Shown here: positions 14,371 to 23,254 of the stretch, piece after piece | Layout: each line of letters opens with the position of its first letter | Position numbering within the stretch: position 1 is the first letter of the stretch | NCBI RefSeq assembly: GCF_030009775.1 | Contig: NZ_JASCTH010000001.1 | Span: forward strand, 522,401-566,502 | Length of the DNA stretch: 44,102 bases | Direction: 5' to 3' | Source: Actinoplanes sandaracinus | GTDB lineage: Bacteria; Actinomycetota; Actinomycetes; Mycobacteriales; Micromonosporaceae | Translations under genes and position numbers: made by a program | The notes under the pieces: generated by a model | The model's input: only the letters and a program-made list of their open reading frames with translations | The model's database searches: none | What the model was told of the DNA's origin: nothing

Positions 14371-15686
14371 CCACGCACCCCGTCCCACGCGGCGGCGAAC
14401 TCGGCGCCGTCGGCGGCCTCGATCACCAGCAGGCGGTCCGTGGGCGCGGTCGGCGACGAGTCGCGGTCGCCGAGCACACCGGCAAGGGCCACGGGGTACG
14501 CCCCCCGCAGCCCACTGACCGCGCCGAGGTCGTTCCGTCCGCCCGGCCCGGTCAGGAAGATCAGCGTGTCGCCCAGTTTCTGGGCCCGCAGCCGCCGCAG
14601 GGTGCCGTCCAGGTCGCCGTCGCCGGGTTCGGCCTCGGTGAGCACGTCCAGGTGTGGCCCACTCGTGGCGGCCGTGACCAGGTGCAGGCTGACCGGCAGG
14701 TCCTCCCGGACGGCGGCGGCCACGATCGACGCCGCGGCCTCGCAGGCGTCCTCGAAACTGTCGCCGCGGTGGGCGGCGGCCCGGTCGTCGAGGAGCACCA
14801 CGATCGTCGGTTCCGCGGTGTCGAGCTGTTCCCGGACCATCAGCTCGCCCATCTTCGCGCTGCTGCGCCAGTGCACACGCCGCAACTCGTCCCCGGGCAC
14901 GTACTCCCGCAGCGTGTCGAAGGCGACCGTGCCGTGCGGCACCTTGTCGGCCCGGCCGTCCAGGCTGCGGGTCAGGCCGGCGGGCACCGCACGCAGCGGG
15001 TGGATGCGCGGGTGCACCCGGACGATGGTGGTCTCGCCGTAGCCGCGGGCCAGCGTGATCAGGCCGAGTGGGTCACGCCGGGTGACGTGCAGCGGCCCGA
15101 TCGGCACGAGGCCCCGCCGGTGGGTGGGCACCGGATATGCCGCGACGGTGTCGTGGCCGGGCCGCAGCCGCAGCAACGGGACGTCGACGGTCGTGCTGCC
15201 GCACCGGTCGGTGGCGATCAGGGTGGCCGCGCGCACCCGGCTGGTGTTGCTCACGGTGAGGGTGACGGCGGCGGGTTCACCGCGGCCGACCCGGTCGGGG
15301 TCGGCGACGCGGGTGACGCCGAGACGTGGCCGCCAGAACGCGAACACCACCGCCGCGACGACGGCGGCGCCGGCCGCCGCACCGAGCAGGGCCAGATCGG
15401 GATAGCCGTAGCGGAACCCGGCGGCGAGCAGCGCCACGGCGGCGAGGCACAGCCCGACGCCACGGGCCGTCACTCCGCTGCGGGTGCCGGCCCGGCGCCG
15501 CCCACCCCCGGGCACCACGCCGGGACCACCCGGCCCGGACCGGAACACCGCGCCGAGACCGCCCAGCTCGGACCGGAACACCGCGCCGAGACCACCCAGC
15601 TCGGACCGGAACACCGCGGCGACACCGCCCGGCGTGGACCGCGCACGCCGGGAGGCGGGGGTACCGGTGCCGTCGGGACGGATCAC
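14364..15686 (-). CDS. DUF58 domain protein
   Basis: 440 residues. GTG 15686 overlaps the MoxR stop by GTGA. An unusual N-terminal 60 residues contain nearly three copies of an 11-residue repeat (FRSELGGLGAV). Two TM helices follow (about 85-135), then a beta domain and the DUF58 signature VPGDELRRVHWRSSAKMGELMV, with a vWA-like fold after it (VVLLDDRA). DUF58 proteins act with MoxR AAA ATPases as chaperone/insertion partners for membrane or metal-binding complexes. The gene order MoxR-DUF58-transglutaminase here is the canonical one. Confidence 0.92.
   Translation of the reverse strand: MIRPDGTGTPASRRARSTPGGVAAVFRSELGGLGAVFRSELGGLGAVFRSGPGGPGVVPGGGRRRAGTRSGVTARGVGLCLAAVALLAAGFRYGYPDLALLGAAAGAAVVAAVVFAFWRPRLGVTRVADPDRVGRGEPAAVTLTVSNTSRVRAATLIATDRCGSTTVDVPLLRLRPGHDTVAAYPVPTHRRGLVPIGPLHVTRRDPLGLITLARGYGETTIVRVHPRIHPLRAVPAGLTRSLDGRADKVPHGTVAFDTLREYVPGDELRRVHWRSSAKMGELMVREQLDTAEPTIVVLLDDRAAAHRGDSFEDACEAAASIVAAAVREDLPVSLHLVTAATSGPHLDVLTEAEPGDGDLDGTLRRLRAQKLGDTLIFLTGPGGRNDLGAVSGLRGAYPVALAGVLGDRDSSPTAPTDRLLVIEAADGAEFAAAWDGVRGW
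15540..15622. repeat. 33-bp tandem repeats at the start of the DUF58 gene
   Basis: About 2.5 units of 33 bp encoding FRSELGGLGAV. Units differ at few positions and the last diverges to FRSGPGGPG. They lie before the first membrane helix. Confidence 0.75.
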
Positions 15687-16654
15687 GCCGGGACGTGCTG
15701 GTCGGGCAGCGGAACGGGCACCGACCGCAGCGCGTCGGCGAGGACCTCGGCGGCCGTCACCCCGCGCAGCTGGGCGTCGGCCGACAGCAGCACCCGGTGC
15801 GCGAACACCGGCTCCACCAGCGCCTTGAAGTCTTCCGGCAGCACGTAGCCTCGGCCGTTGACCAGCGCGTACGCCCCGGCGGCGCGGGTCAGCGCGATCA
15901 CTCCACGGGGGCTCACCCCGACCCGGACCTGCGGGTGGTTACGGGTGGCGGCGGCCAGGCGCACGGCGTACGTGTAAAGAGGGTCGGCGATGTGGACGGC
16001 CGCGACCATCCGCGTCATCTCGCCGATCATGGCGGTGTCGGTAACCGCTTCCAGCGTGTCGGGTGACCGGAGCGCCGCGCCGCGCAGCACCTCGATCTCG
16101 ACGTCCTCGGACGGGTAGCCGACGGAGAGTTTCACCAGGAACCGGTCGAGCTGCGCCTCGGGCAGGCGGTAAGTGCCGTCCATCTCGACCGGGTTCTGGG
16201 TGGCGACCACCAGGAACGGCTGCGGCACCGGGTGCGGCACGCCGTCGATCGTGACCCGCCGCTCCTCCATCACCTCCAGCAGCGCCGACTGGGTCTTCGG
16301 CGACGCCCGGTTGATCTCGTCGGCGATGACCAGGTTCGCGAAGACCGGGCCGGGGTGGAACTCGAAGCCCCGGTTGGCCTGGTTGAAGACGGTCACGCCG
16401 GAGACGTCGGAGGGCAGCAGGTCAGGGGTGAACTGGATGCGCCGCCACTGCCCGCGGATCGACGACGCGAGCGCCCGGGCCAGGGTGGTCTTGCCGACGC
16501 CGGGCACGTCCTCCAGCAGGACGTGCCCCTGCGCGAACAGCGCGGTCAGGGTGAGCCGGACCACCTCGGGCTTGCCGAGGACGACGGTGCCGATCCGGTT
16601 CGCCAGCTCGGCGGCGACCTCGGCGAATCCTTGGACGTGCGCGGGGGTCAGCAC
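15683..16654 (-). CDS. MoxR-family AAA+ ATPase
   Basis: 323 residues from GTG 16654, which overlaps the end of the FN3 gene by 7 bp; a frame open to 16747 would overlap too far. Walker A is EDVPGVGKTT, Walker B is LVIADEINRA, sensor-1 Asn lies in VVATQNPVEMDGTYRLPEAQLDRF and the arginine-finger region in SPRGVIAL. Forms hexameric chaperone rings that remodel partner proteins carrying vWA/DUF58 domains. Sits between the FN3 protein and DUF58, coupled to both by overlaps. Confidence 0.95.
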   Translation of the reverse strand: MLTPAHVQGFAEVAAELANRIGTVVLGKPEVVRLTLTALFAQGHVLLEDVPGVGKTTLARALASSIRGQWRRIQFTPDLLPSDVSGVTVFNQANRGFEFHPGPVFANLVIADEINRASPKTQSALLEVMEERRVTIDGVPHPVPQPFLVVATQNPVEMDGTYRLPEAQLDRFLVKLSVGYPSEDVEIEVLRGAALRSPDTLEAVTDTAMIGEMTRMVAAVHIADPLYTYAVRLAAATRNHPQVRVGVSPRGVIALTRAAGAYALVNGRGYVLPEDFKALVEPVFAHRVLLSADAQLRGVTAAEVLADALRSVPVPLPDQHVPA

Positions 16655-19251
16655 GCCGGCAGGTCCGCCAGGTCGTCTCCACCCTCGAGGTTCAGCCACG
16701 CCCACGGGATGTAGTTCTTGCCCTCGTAGTTCACCTGAATCCACCACGTGCTCTGCTTGTGCTTGTTGTAGACGTACGAGTCGACGTCTTCACCGGCCTT
16801 CTTGCAGTACGCCATCAGTCGGGTGCCGTTCTTGACCCAGCCGGCCTGCTGATCGTTGTCCTGCCGGGTGACCTTGAAGATCTCGTTGCCGTTGCGGGCG
16901 TTCTTCACGTCCTCGTCGCAGTACGTCTTCTGGTCGCCGCTGTCGCCGTTGATACAGGTGGCGATGCCGTAGAGCGCGTCGGTGGTCTTGGCCATCGACC
17001 CGGGGACGCTGCCGGCCGCGTTCTTCGCGGTGACCGTGAACGTGTAGGCGGTGCTCGGCTTGAGCCCGGTCGCGTTCAGCGACGAGCAACTGCCGGTGGA
17101 GCCCTTGCCGCCGTCGCTCACGGTGAGCGTGCACGTGGTCGTGCCACCACCGTTGTTCACCGCGAACGTCACCTTGGCCGTGTTGAAGGTCGGGTCCACC
17201 GCGGTCATGGTGACCGTCGGAGCCGCCACGGTACGCGCGGTCGCCGTGCCCGCCGGCCCGGCCCCGGCCTCGTTGACCGCCGTCACCTCGACCGGCACCG
17301 TGGCGCCGTTGCCGAGCCCGGTCAGCGTGGTCGAGACGCCGGTCACGTCGGTCTCCTTGCCACCGGCCTTCACCACGTACTTCGTGATCGGGCGCCCGTT
17401 GTCGGCCGGCGCCGTCCAGGTCACCGTGACCGCTCCGGCCGTGCCCGCCACGGTGGCCGCCTCGACGCCCTCCGGACGGCCCGGCACGCTGAACGGCACC
17501 ACGCTGTTGCTGACCGCGGACGCCTTCGAGCCGGCGCCCGTCTCGTTGATCGCGACGACGGTGAACGCGTACTGCTTGCCGAACTCCAGCTGGTTCGCGG
17601 CCACCGTGAGCGTGGTCTCGGTCGCCTCGCCGATCGGCGCGGTGTTGCCCTCGGTGACGGCCGTCACCGCGTACCGCGTGATCTTGCGCCCCTGCCCGTT
17701 GGCCTCCGGCCAGGTCACCGCGATGGTGCCGTCCGGTTTGGCCTCGGCCACCGGCGTGCCCGGCGGGTCGGGGACCTCGGCGGTGGGGATCGCCTCGTTG
17801 CTCTCGCGACCCGGGCCGTCACCCTTGCGGTTGACCGCGTGCACCGTGAACTTGTAGGCCTCGCCGTTGGTCAGCCCACCGACCACCAGGGACCGCTGGT
17901 CGGCGCCGACCTGGAAGGTGCGGCCCGCCCCGGCCACCACGTAACGGCTGATCGCGGCACCGTTCTCGTCGGCGGCCTGCCAGGAGACCCGGACCTCGGC
18001 GTTGCCGGCGGCGGCCCGCACACTGCGCGGCGCGCCCGGTTTCTCGACCGGCGGCTTCCTCGGCTTCTGCTCTTTCGGCGGGGTCACCGGAGGCGCCGGC
18101 ACCGGGGGCGGGTCACCACCGACGACCTGGTCGGTGTCCTTGTCGACGGTCCGGACGGTGTGCCGGTCGTCGACGACGCGGGCGGTCGTGGCGCCGGGGG
18201 CGTTGATGAACAGGTGGTTCTCCCGCACCTCCAGCTCCAGGTCACCGCCCGGTTTCTGGATGTCGATCGGCTCCTTCGGCTGGCCCGCCGGATCGAAGAC
18301 GTGCACCGTGCCGTCGTCCTCCGGCACGTAGAGGTAGCCCGCGTAGGTGACCGCGGTCCGCACCTCGCCTCCCTCGCCGGGGACCGTGACGTCACGCACC
18401 CCGTCCTTGCCGACCGTCCAGACCCGCCGGTCGTCGGGCACCGTGACCGCGATCGTCTCGCCCTCGGTGCGGGCCGGCAGCTCACCCGGACCGGTCAGCG
18501 GCAGCGTCGTCGGCTGCCCGGCGCCCTTGTCGTCCACCCTGGTCAGCGCATTGGTGGTGCGGTCCAGCACGGCGATGCCCCGGTCCAGGGCGGTGACCGC
18601 GAGGTCGTGGCTGGGCGCCGCGACCGAATCGGTGCGCAGCCGTGACGCCGCCGTCTCACCCGGATCGATCGCGGTGACCGTGCCCTCGGTCGGCGCGGCG
18701 ACCCACAGCCGCCCGGCGCCGTCGAACACTCCGCCGCTGATGCCTGGCGGGAACTGCAGCGGCTCCCCCACCGGCTGCAGGCTTGACGGGTCGACCTGCT
18801 GCACCTTGCCCTGCACCGCGTCGATCACGAAGGCTGATTTGTCGTGCAGGGCCACGGTCACGCCGATCCCCGGCTGGGTCTGCTGTTTCCAGTAGACCTG
18901 CAGGTCGGTGAGGTCCATCGAGGCGACCGAGCCGGTCTGCACGTCACGCAGCAGCACGAAACGGTCACTCTGGCTCACCTGCACCTGATGCCCGCGCGCC
19001 TGGGTGGCGTCGGCACGGGTCTCCACCCGGGCGCTCGACCCGTTGATGCGGGCGAGCTCACCCTTGCCCTTGCTCCACACCCAGGACGAGGCGTCGAAAC
19101 TGGCGAGCGCGTCGTCGGCCGCCCCCAGCCCGCGCACCGTCAGCCCCAGGCCCGCGGCCAGCACGACCACGGTGGCCATCGTGACCAGTTGGCCCCGGCT
19201 GGGCAGCCCTCGCCTACGCCCCGCCACCGTGGTGGCGTCATTGCTGGTCAC
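16648..19251 (-). CDS. Membrane-anchored multi-FN3 protein of the MoxR cluster
   Basis: 867 residues. Short cytoplasmic N-terminus, one TM helix (about 21-42, LVTMATVVVLAAGLGLTV), a seven-blade-like propeller region (about 50-400), a Pro/Lys linker (about 405-430), then about four fibronectin type III domains (starting GAPRSVRA, PGTPVAEA, PGRPEGVEA and a fourth near 680). A C-terminal Cys-containing SH3-like module follows (about 755-867, CINGDSGDQKTYC...WWIQVNYEGKNYIPWAWL). Probably displayed outside the membrane and assembled or remodelled by the coupled MoxR/DUF58. First gene of the tightly overlapped four-gene set. Confidence 0.9.
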   Translation of the reverse strand: MTSNDATTVAGRRRGLPSRGQLVTMATVVVLAAGLGLTVRGLGAADDALASFDASSWVWSKGKGELARINGSSARVETRADATQARGHQVQVSQSDRFVLLRDVQTGSVASMDLTDLQVYWKQQTQPGIGVTVALHDKSAFVIDAVQGKVQQVDPSSLQPVGEPLQFPPGISGGVFDGAGRLWVAAPTEGTVTAIDPGETAASRLRTDSVAAPSHDLAVTALDRGIAVLDRTTNALTRVDDKGAGQPTTLPLTGPGELPARTEGETIAVTVPDDRRVWTVGKDGVRDVTVPGEGGEVRTAVTYAGYLYVPEDDGTVHVFDPAGQPKEPIDIQKPGGDLELEVRENHLFINAPGATTARVVDDRHTVRTVDKDTDQVVGGDPPPVPAPPVTPPKEQKPRKPPVEKPGAPRSVRAAAGNAEVRVSWQAADENGAAISRYVVAGAGRTFQVGADQRSLVVGGLTNGEAYKFTVHAVNRKGDGPGRESNEAIPTAEVPDPPGTPVAEAKPDGTIAVTWPEANGQGRKITRYAVTAVTEGNTAPIGEATETTLTVAANQLEFGKQYAFTVVAINETGAGSKASAVSNSVVPFSVPGRPEGVEAATVAGTAGAVTVTWTAPADNGRPITKYVVKAGGKETDVTGVSTTLTGLGNGATVPVEVTAVNEAGAGPAGTATARTVAAPTVTMTAVDPTFNTAKVTFAVNNGGGTTTCTLTVSDGGKGSTGSCSSLNATGLKPSTAYTFTVTAKNAAGSVPGSMAKTTDALYGIATCINGDSGDQKTYCDEDVKNARNGNEIFKVTRQDNDQQAGWVKNGTRLMAYCKKAGEDVDSYVYNKHKQSTWWIQVNYEGKNYIPWAWLNLEGGDDLADLPAC

Positions 19252-19365
19252 TGCGGCCGTCCTCCCCGTCGAGCTGGTGTCTCCGCCGTCTCCGCCTCAA
19301 GGACGCAGGCCATCATAGGGAAAGCGAGGCCGACGTCGATACCCGGTCGTCTCGCCTGTGGACGA

Positions 19366-21627
19366 TCAGTTGCGCTTCGTACACACCTGGTTAGAAGTGG
19401 CGTAACGATCCGTTGAATAGATCGCAATCACTGTGAAGCAGTACTGGAGGCCCGGATTCAGTCCGGTGACACGCGCGGCGACCTTGCCCAGCCCCACGTT
19501 CGAGGCCGGCTTCAGCTGCTGCCCCTCCTGCGCCATCATCACCACGAACGGGACCTTCCCACCCGTCGGATCCGACCACGTGACCGTCACCACCGTGCCG
19601 TCGTCGTCGAGCCTCACCCCCGACGGCGGATCACCCGCCAGCACCGGCCCGGTCGCCGACACGGTCACCTGCGGCTGCGGCGGAGGCGTCACCCCCGGTT
19701 GCTCCCGTTTCACCAGCACGACGACCAGCACACCCACCGCGATCACCGCCATCAGCGTCGCGACGACGGTCAAACCCACCGCGAGCCCACGCCCGCGGGC
19801 CGGTCGCTCCTCAACCCTTTCCGGCGGGTACGGGTGACCCACGCCGGCCGGAAGCCCTCCCTGCCAGCCCGGGTGGACGTCGGGCTGCCCCGGCCAGACC
19901 CCGGGATGCCCGGGGTGGGGCCCCTGCTGGCCGACCGGATAGCCGGACTGCGCGGTGCCGTATCCGGCCTGTCCCGGATGACCGCTGGTCCCCGCATATC
20001 CGGGGTGCCCGCTGTGGCCGGGCGGCGCTTGCGGCTGGCTCTGCTCCACTCGCCTGTAGCCCTGCTGGCCTTGCCCCTGGCCCTGCTGGGCCTGCCCGTA
20101 GCCCGGCTCGCCTTGCCCCTGACCCTGCTGAGCCTGCCCGTAGCCCGGCTCGCCTTGCCCCTGACCCTGCTGGGCCTGCCCGTAGCCCTGCTCGCCTTGC
20201 CCTTGCCCCTGCTGGGCTTGCCCATGGTCCTGCTGGGCTTGCCCATGGTCCTGCTGGCCCTGTCCATAGCCATGCTGGGGAGGGGCCTGACCCTGCTGCG
20301 CTCGCTGATGGTCCTGCGATGTCTGCGCCTGGGCCACCTGTTCCGCGCCATGGCCGGACAGTGGGGCGCCGTGTCCCGGTCGCGTCTCGGTGCGCTCGGG
20401 TTGGACACCCGCGTACCCCGCCTGCGCCTGCTGATGGCCGGTGGCCTGCCCTTGCTGCGGGTGGGCGGGCTTCGCCGTACCGCGATCCTGCTGTTGATAT
20501 CCCTGCTGTTGGTGTTCGGCGCCTTGCCGTTGCTCGGGGATTCCCGGTCGATATACGCCGCTCTGCCGCTGCTCAGCGACTCCGGGCTGATGTACGCGGC
20601 CCTGCCGCTGCTCAGGGACTCCGGGTTGATGCGCGGCACCCTGCCGCCGGTCCAGGATCGGCGGGGGGTTTGGCGCACTGTCCCACGGGTTGCCCATCGG
20701 GCTGTTGGGTTGCCGGACCGCCGCCACCGGCGGGGTGACGCCGCCGTCGGCGGGCCCCGTCGGTGGCATGGGGCGGGCCACCGGAAACACATCGGTCGGC
20801 TGATCCATCGCCGCCCGCACATCCGGTCGGGCTGTCCGCCCGTGCTGGCCCTGGCCCTGGCCATCATCCGGAAGAGTCGACTTCACCGGCCGCTGGACGA
20901 GCGGGACATCCGGATCCGGCCGGGCGGTCCGCGCCTGCGGCAGCGGCGGAGGTTGAACGACCGTGGCGTTCAGATCCGCCCGGGCGATCTGCGCCCGCTC
21001 CACTGCCGGCGGGGCAATGTTCGCCCGTTCCACCACCGGGGGCGGCTGGACCGCGCCGGTCGACGGATGAACGACCGGGGCCGGGCGGTCGACGGCGACG
21101 GGCCGCTGGACCGCGGGAACCACCGGAGGGACCGGCGGATCCGCCGGAAGACGCGGGGACGGCGGCGCAGGCCGTACCGCCGCGTTTGAAGGGTCGTCGC
21201 CGAGATAGGCCCGAGCCCGGACGACAAGATCATGCCCGCCGCCGAGCGTCGCCGGCCCGTGCTCGGCCACCCGGCCGAAAGCCTTACGCGCCTCATGCCG
21301 GTTGCCCAGTTCCTCAGCGACAACCCCCAGATCATGCGAAATATGCAGCATGACCGGATCGCCGTCACCGAGCCGCCACTGCCCCGCCGCATAGGCGTCC
21401 TCGAGCATCCGGCGCGCACCCATCGGATCGTCCGTCCGCAGATAGACGCCCGCCAGTTCCCGCTGGGCGGTGAGGACGTCGGGGTCGTCCTCACCCAGGT
21501 TCTCCCGCCCCAGCTCCACCGCGCGCTCCAGCAGCACCTGAGCCGGGTCGAGATCACCGGAGGCGATCAGCGCACGCGCACGATCGAGGGCTGGGGTGAG
21601 GGGGGACTGCTGAGGCACGCCCGCCAT
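19366..21627 (-). CDS. TPR / Gln-rich repeat / TM / FN3 protein
   Basis: 753 residues from ATG 21627. The frame stays open to 21879 but that would cross tRNA-Leu. Residues 5-130 form TPR-like helices (LIASGDLDPAQVLLERAV, DVLTAQRELAGVYL, HISHDLGVVAEELGNRHEA). A very long Pro/Gln/Gly-rich low-complexity region follows (about 150-600), including 14-residue repeats PGYGQAQQGQGQGE. A TM helix lies at about 614-639 (GLAVGLTVVATLMAVIAV), then a single FN3 domain to the C-terminus. Topology suggests a cytoplasmic TPR and disordered tail with an extracellular FN3, matching the FN3 protein encoded 114 bp downstream. The two were probably co-transcribed. Confidence 0.85.
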   Translation of the reverse strand: MAGVPQQSPLTPALDRARALIASGDLDPAQVLLERAVELGRENLGEDDPDVLTAQRELAGVYLRTDDPMGARRMLEDAYAAGQWRLGDGDPVMLHISHDLGVVAEELGNRHEARKAFGRVAEHGPATLGGGHDLVVRARAYLGDDPSNAAVRPAPPSPRLPADPPVPPVVPAVQRPVAVDRPAPVVHPSTGAVQPPPVVERANIAPPAVERAQIARADLNATVVQPPPLPQARTARPDPDVPLVQRPVKSTLPDDGQGQGQHGRTARPDVRAAMDQPTDVFPVARPMPPTGPADGGVTPPVAAVRQPNSPMGNPWDSAPNPPPILDRRQGAAHQPGVPEQRQGRVHQPGVAEQRQSGVYRPGIPEQRQGAEHQQQGYQQQDRGTAKPAHPQQGQATGHQQAQAGYAGVQPERTETRPGHGAPLSGHGAEQVAQAQTSQDHQRAQQGQAPPQHGYGQGQQDHGQAQQDHGQAQQGQGQGEQGYGQAQQGQGQGEPGYGQAQQGQGQGEPGYGQAQQGQGQGQQGYRRVEQSQPQAPPGHSGHPGYAGTSGHPGQAGYGTAQSGYPVGQQGPHPGHPGVWPGQPDVHPGWQGGLPAGVGHPYPPERVEERPARGRGLAVGLTVVATLMAVIAVGVLVVVLVKREQPGVTPPPQPQVTVSATGPVLAGDPPSGVRLDDDGTVVTVTWSDPTGGKVPFVVMMAQEGQQLKPASNVGLGKVAARVTGLNPGLQYCFTVIAIYSTDRYATSNQVCTKRN
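20055..20277. repeat. 42-bp tandem repeats coding the Gln-rich segment
   Basis: Four clear 42-bp units plus shorter derivatives, each coding a variant of YGQAQQGQGQGEPG, on the minus strand. Near-identical neighbouring units indicate ongoing expansion/contraction. No spacers or palindromic repeats, so not a CRISPR array. Confidence 0.85.
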
Positions 21628-21794
21628 GCTGCCCGTTCCGCTCCCCGGGCGCCACACGCGATCCCACCGGCCCGCCCCGACCCCCGCTTCGACCCCCTGC
21701 CCGGGCCGTATATAGTTCTGTCCGTGCAGCCGACAAGGCAGCCGAAACCCAGGTGAGAGCCAGGGCGACGGTCCCGGTAAGCTGAACACACCCG

Positions 21795-21878
21795 GTCCGG
21801 GTGGCGGAATGGCAGACGCGCTAGCTTGAGGTGCTAGTGCCCTTAACGGGCGTGGGGGTTCAAGTCCCCCCTCGGACA
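21795..21878 (+). tRNA. tRNA-Leu (GAG)
   Basis: Acceptor GTCCGGG pairs with 3' CTCGGAC (one G-T wobble). Anticodon stem CTAGC/GCTAG encloses a 7-nt loop TTGAGGT with anticodon GAG. A long variable arm (TGCCCTTAACGGGCG) marks a class II tRNA, and the T-arm is GGGGGTTCAAGTCCCCC. CCA is not encoded. Integration remnants start directly at its 3' end. Confidence 0.95.
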
Positions 21879-21884
21879 CACATT

Positions 21885-22310
21885 AAGCACACGGCCGAAG
21901 TCGTCAGAGACGACCTCGGCCTTCAGTGTTTCTAGGCCGGGTCGGTAGGTCATCCGCAGGCCGATACGGCTGTAAAGCTCCGCCTTGTCACGGGATCGGC
22001 GGCGCGCAGGACGGTCAGCAGGCTGCCGAGGCCGTCGATTTTCGCCGTGATCTGCCCCTCGTTGAGCTGTTGCGGTGGCGCCGCGCTCAGGCGCAATGCG
22101 GCTGGTCGCGTTGTCTCGTTCGGTTGAGGTCTCGCTGCTCCAGGACGCGATGAGTGTCGGGTCGCCTCCGGCGTCGAGGGCGGCCCGGTAGCGCTTGATC
22201 TTGGTGTCGCAGTCCTCGATCGTCTGCCGCAAGTGACGGGTCCGGTCGGCGCCCTGGTGCTGGGCGAGTTCGGCGCGGTAGTGGGCGTCGGCAAGTCTGT
22301 GCCATTCAGG
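21885..22310 (-). pseudogene. Serine recombinase C-terminal remnant next to tRNA-Leu
   Basis: Minus-strand pieces of the coiled-coil/C-terminal domain of a large serine recombinase. One frame reads RQTIEDCDTKIKRYRAALDAG and then WSSETSTER. The middle continues in another frame (EGQITAKIDGLGSLLTVLRAADP), and the end returns to the first (DKAELYSRIGLRMTYRPG, then LKAEVVSDDFG). At least two frameshifts are needed to join them, and the catalytic N-terminal domain is gone. The reading frame runs on into the antisense of tRNA-Leu (giving CPRGDLNPHAR), as in elements integrated at a tRNA 3' end. Dead integrase of a lost element. Confidence 0.75.
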
Positions 22311-22385
22311 GCTGCCCGACGCCGCCGACACCCGCACGTCTGACGGCGGTGACATCCGAGTCTGCGGAAGCTGCGCGGGAACCAC

Positions 22386-22600
22386 CGGAGTTAGTGAGGG
22401 CTGGAGGGCCCGCCGCTGCTGACCCGTCGTGGGCTTGACCCGTTTCGACGGACAGGGCCGACGAGTTGATCTTCAGGCTACCGTTGGGGATGGGTAGCAG
22501 ACTCCCGAGCCTTGTTCCCTGACCGCCCCTACATCTACCCCGAGGACGGACAGCAGGGCGGACAAGGTCGGTGGGCGCATACCAGCCCATCACCGACCGC
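22386..22600. other. Gap without recognisable gene
   Basis: Between the recombinase scrap and the esterase scrap. Short open frames exist on both strands but none resembles a family or has a ribosome-binding site. Likely decayed element DNA. Confidence 0.4.
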
Positions 22601-22609
22601 ACCGACCGC

Positions 22610-23070
22610 ACCGACGCCTCCGGGCACGTCGCAGGCGGGCGGGAACCGCCGGTCGCCGATCGTGTACGCCGCCATCATGGCGAGCTGGCCGCCCGCCTAG
22701 TCGCCGGCGATCGACACGTTCGACGCCGCGGTGCCGTGCCGGATGGCCGCCGACCGGATCCAGCCGAGCGCGCACTTCACATCGCCCACCGCGTCCTGCC
22801 AGCGAGGCGGCGGCGCGAGCCGGCAGTCGACGGAGTAGACGGTGATGCCTTGGTCGGCCATCCAGCCGAACCACGGCGCGCTGTCGGCACGAATGCCGAA
22901 ACTCCATCCGCGACCGTGCACGTAGAGCAGGGCCGGCCGGCTCGGCGCCGGGTCCGGGGTAGGTAGACGTCGACGCTCAGGCCGGGCGCGTACGACTCGG
23001 TGGCGGTGGGCGCCGCGGCAGGGGCCGGCGTGAAGTGTGCCGTCCAGTGCCGATCCACGACGCGCCACCG
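22610..23070 (-). pseudogene. Alpha/beta hydrolase (esterase/lipase) pseudogene with amber codon at the nucleophile
   Basis: Minus strand. The first part reads VVDRHWTAHFTP and LSVDVYLP. After a frameshift it continues PALLYVHGRGWSFG (oxyanion HGGG-like), GITVYSVDCRLAPPPRWQDAVGDV (the RLAP motif of HSL-type esterases) and ASNVSIAGD. The next codon is TAG (22697-22699), then in the same frame AGGQLAMMAAYTIGDRRF, as in GDSAGG. The stop therefore exactly replaces the catalytic serine; TCG to TAG is one base change. The C-terminal Asp/His part is missing. Inactive by sequence. Confidence 0.8.
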
Positions 23071-23214
23071 GGCCGATGGGCGCTGATCTGGCGGACCGCC
23101 GGGGTGACCGAGATGATCCTCGACTTCGTCCGGGCGGCCCGGGAGGTCGGCCCGGTCGCCCCGAACACCGATTGAACAGAGGGCTGGACAATGCCGGAGA
23201 AACGCGAACCGCCC

Positions 23215-23250
23215 GCCGCGGATATGCGGCGGGCGGTTCGATCGGTGCGT
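23215..23250 (-). terminator. Terminator of the cell-wall operon
   Basis: Perfect 15-bp arms CGAACCGCCCGCCGC (23215-23229) and its complement (23236-23250), 6-nt loop, 4 bp past the stop of the I36-SpoIID gene. Confidence 0.75.
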
Positions 23251-23254
23251 TACC

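Noticed and set aside
11857..15042. 1061-codon plus-strand open frame
   Set aside because: Antisense to the transglutaminase/DUF58 genes; Arg/Gly/Pro-rich, no domain; typical shadow in high-GC DNA.
16759..18645. 628-codon plus-strand open frame
   Set aside because: Antisense of the FN3 protein gene, whose domains and overlaps with MoxR are clear.
20055..20277. CRISPR-like regular repeats
   Set aside because: Repeats are contiguous, in frame, and have no unique spacers.
19699..21189. 496-codon plus-strand Leu-rich open frame that looks membrane-like
   Set aside because: It is the complement of the Gln-rich repeats (CAG read as CTG); no start signal.
21628..21879. N-terminal extension of the TPR protein
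   Set aside because: Would cross the tRNA-Leu gene; ATG 21627 begins the TPR domain.
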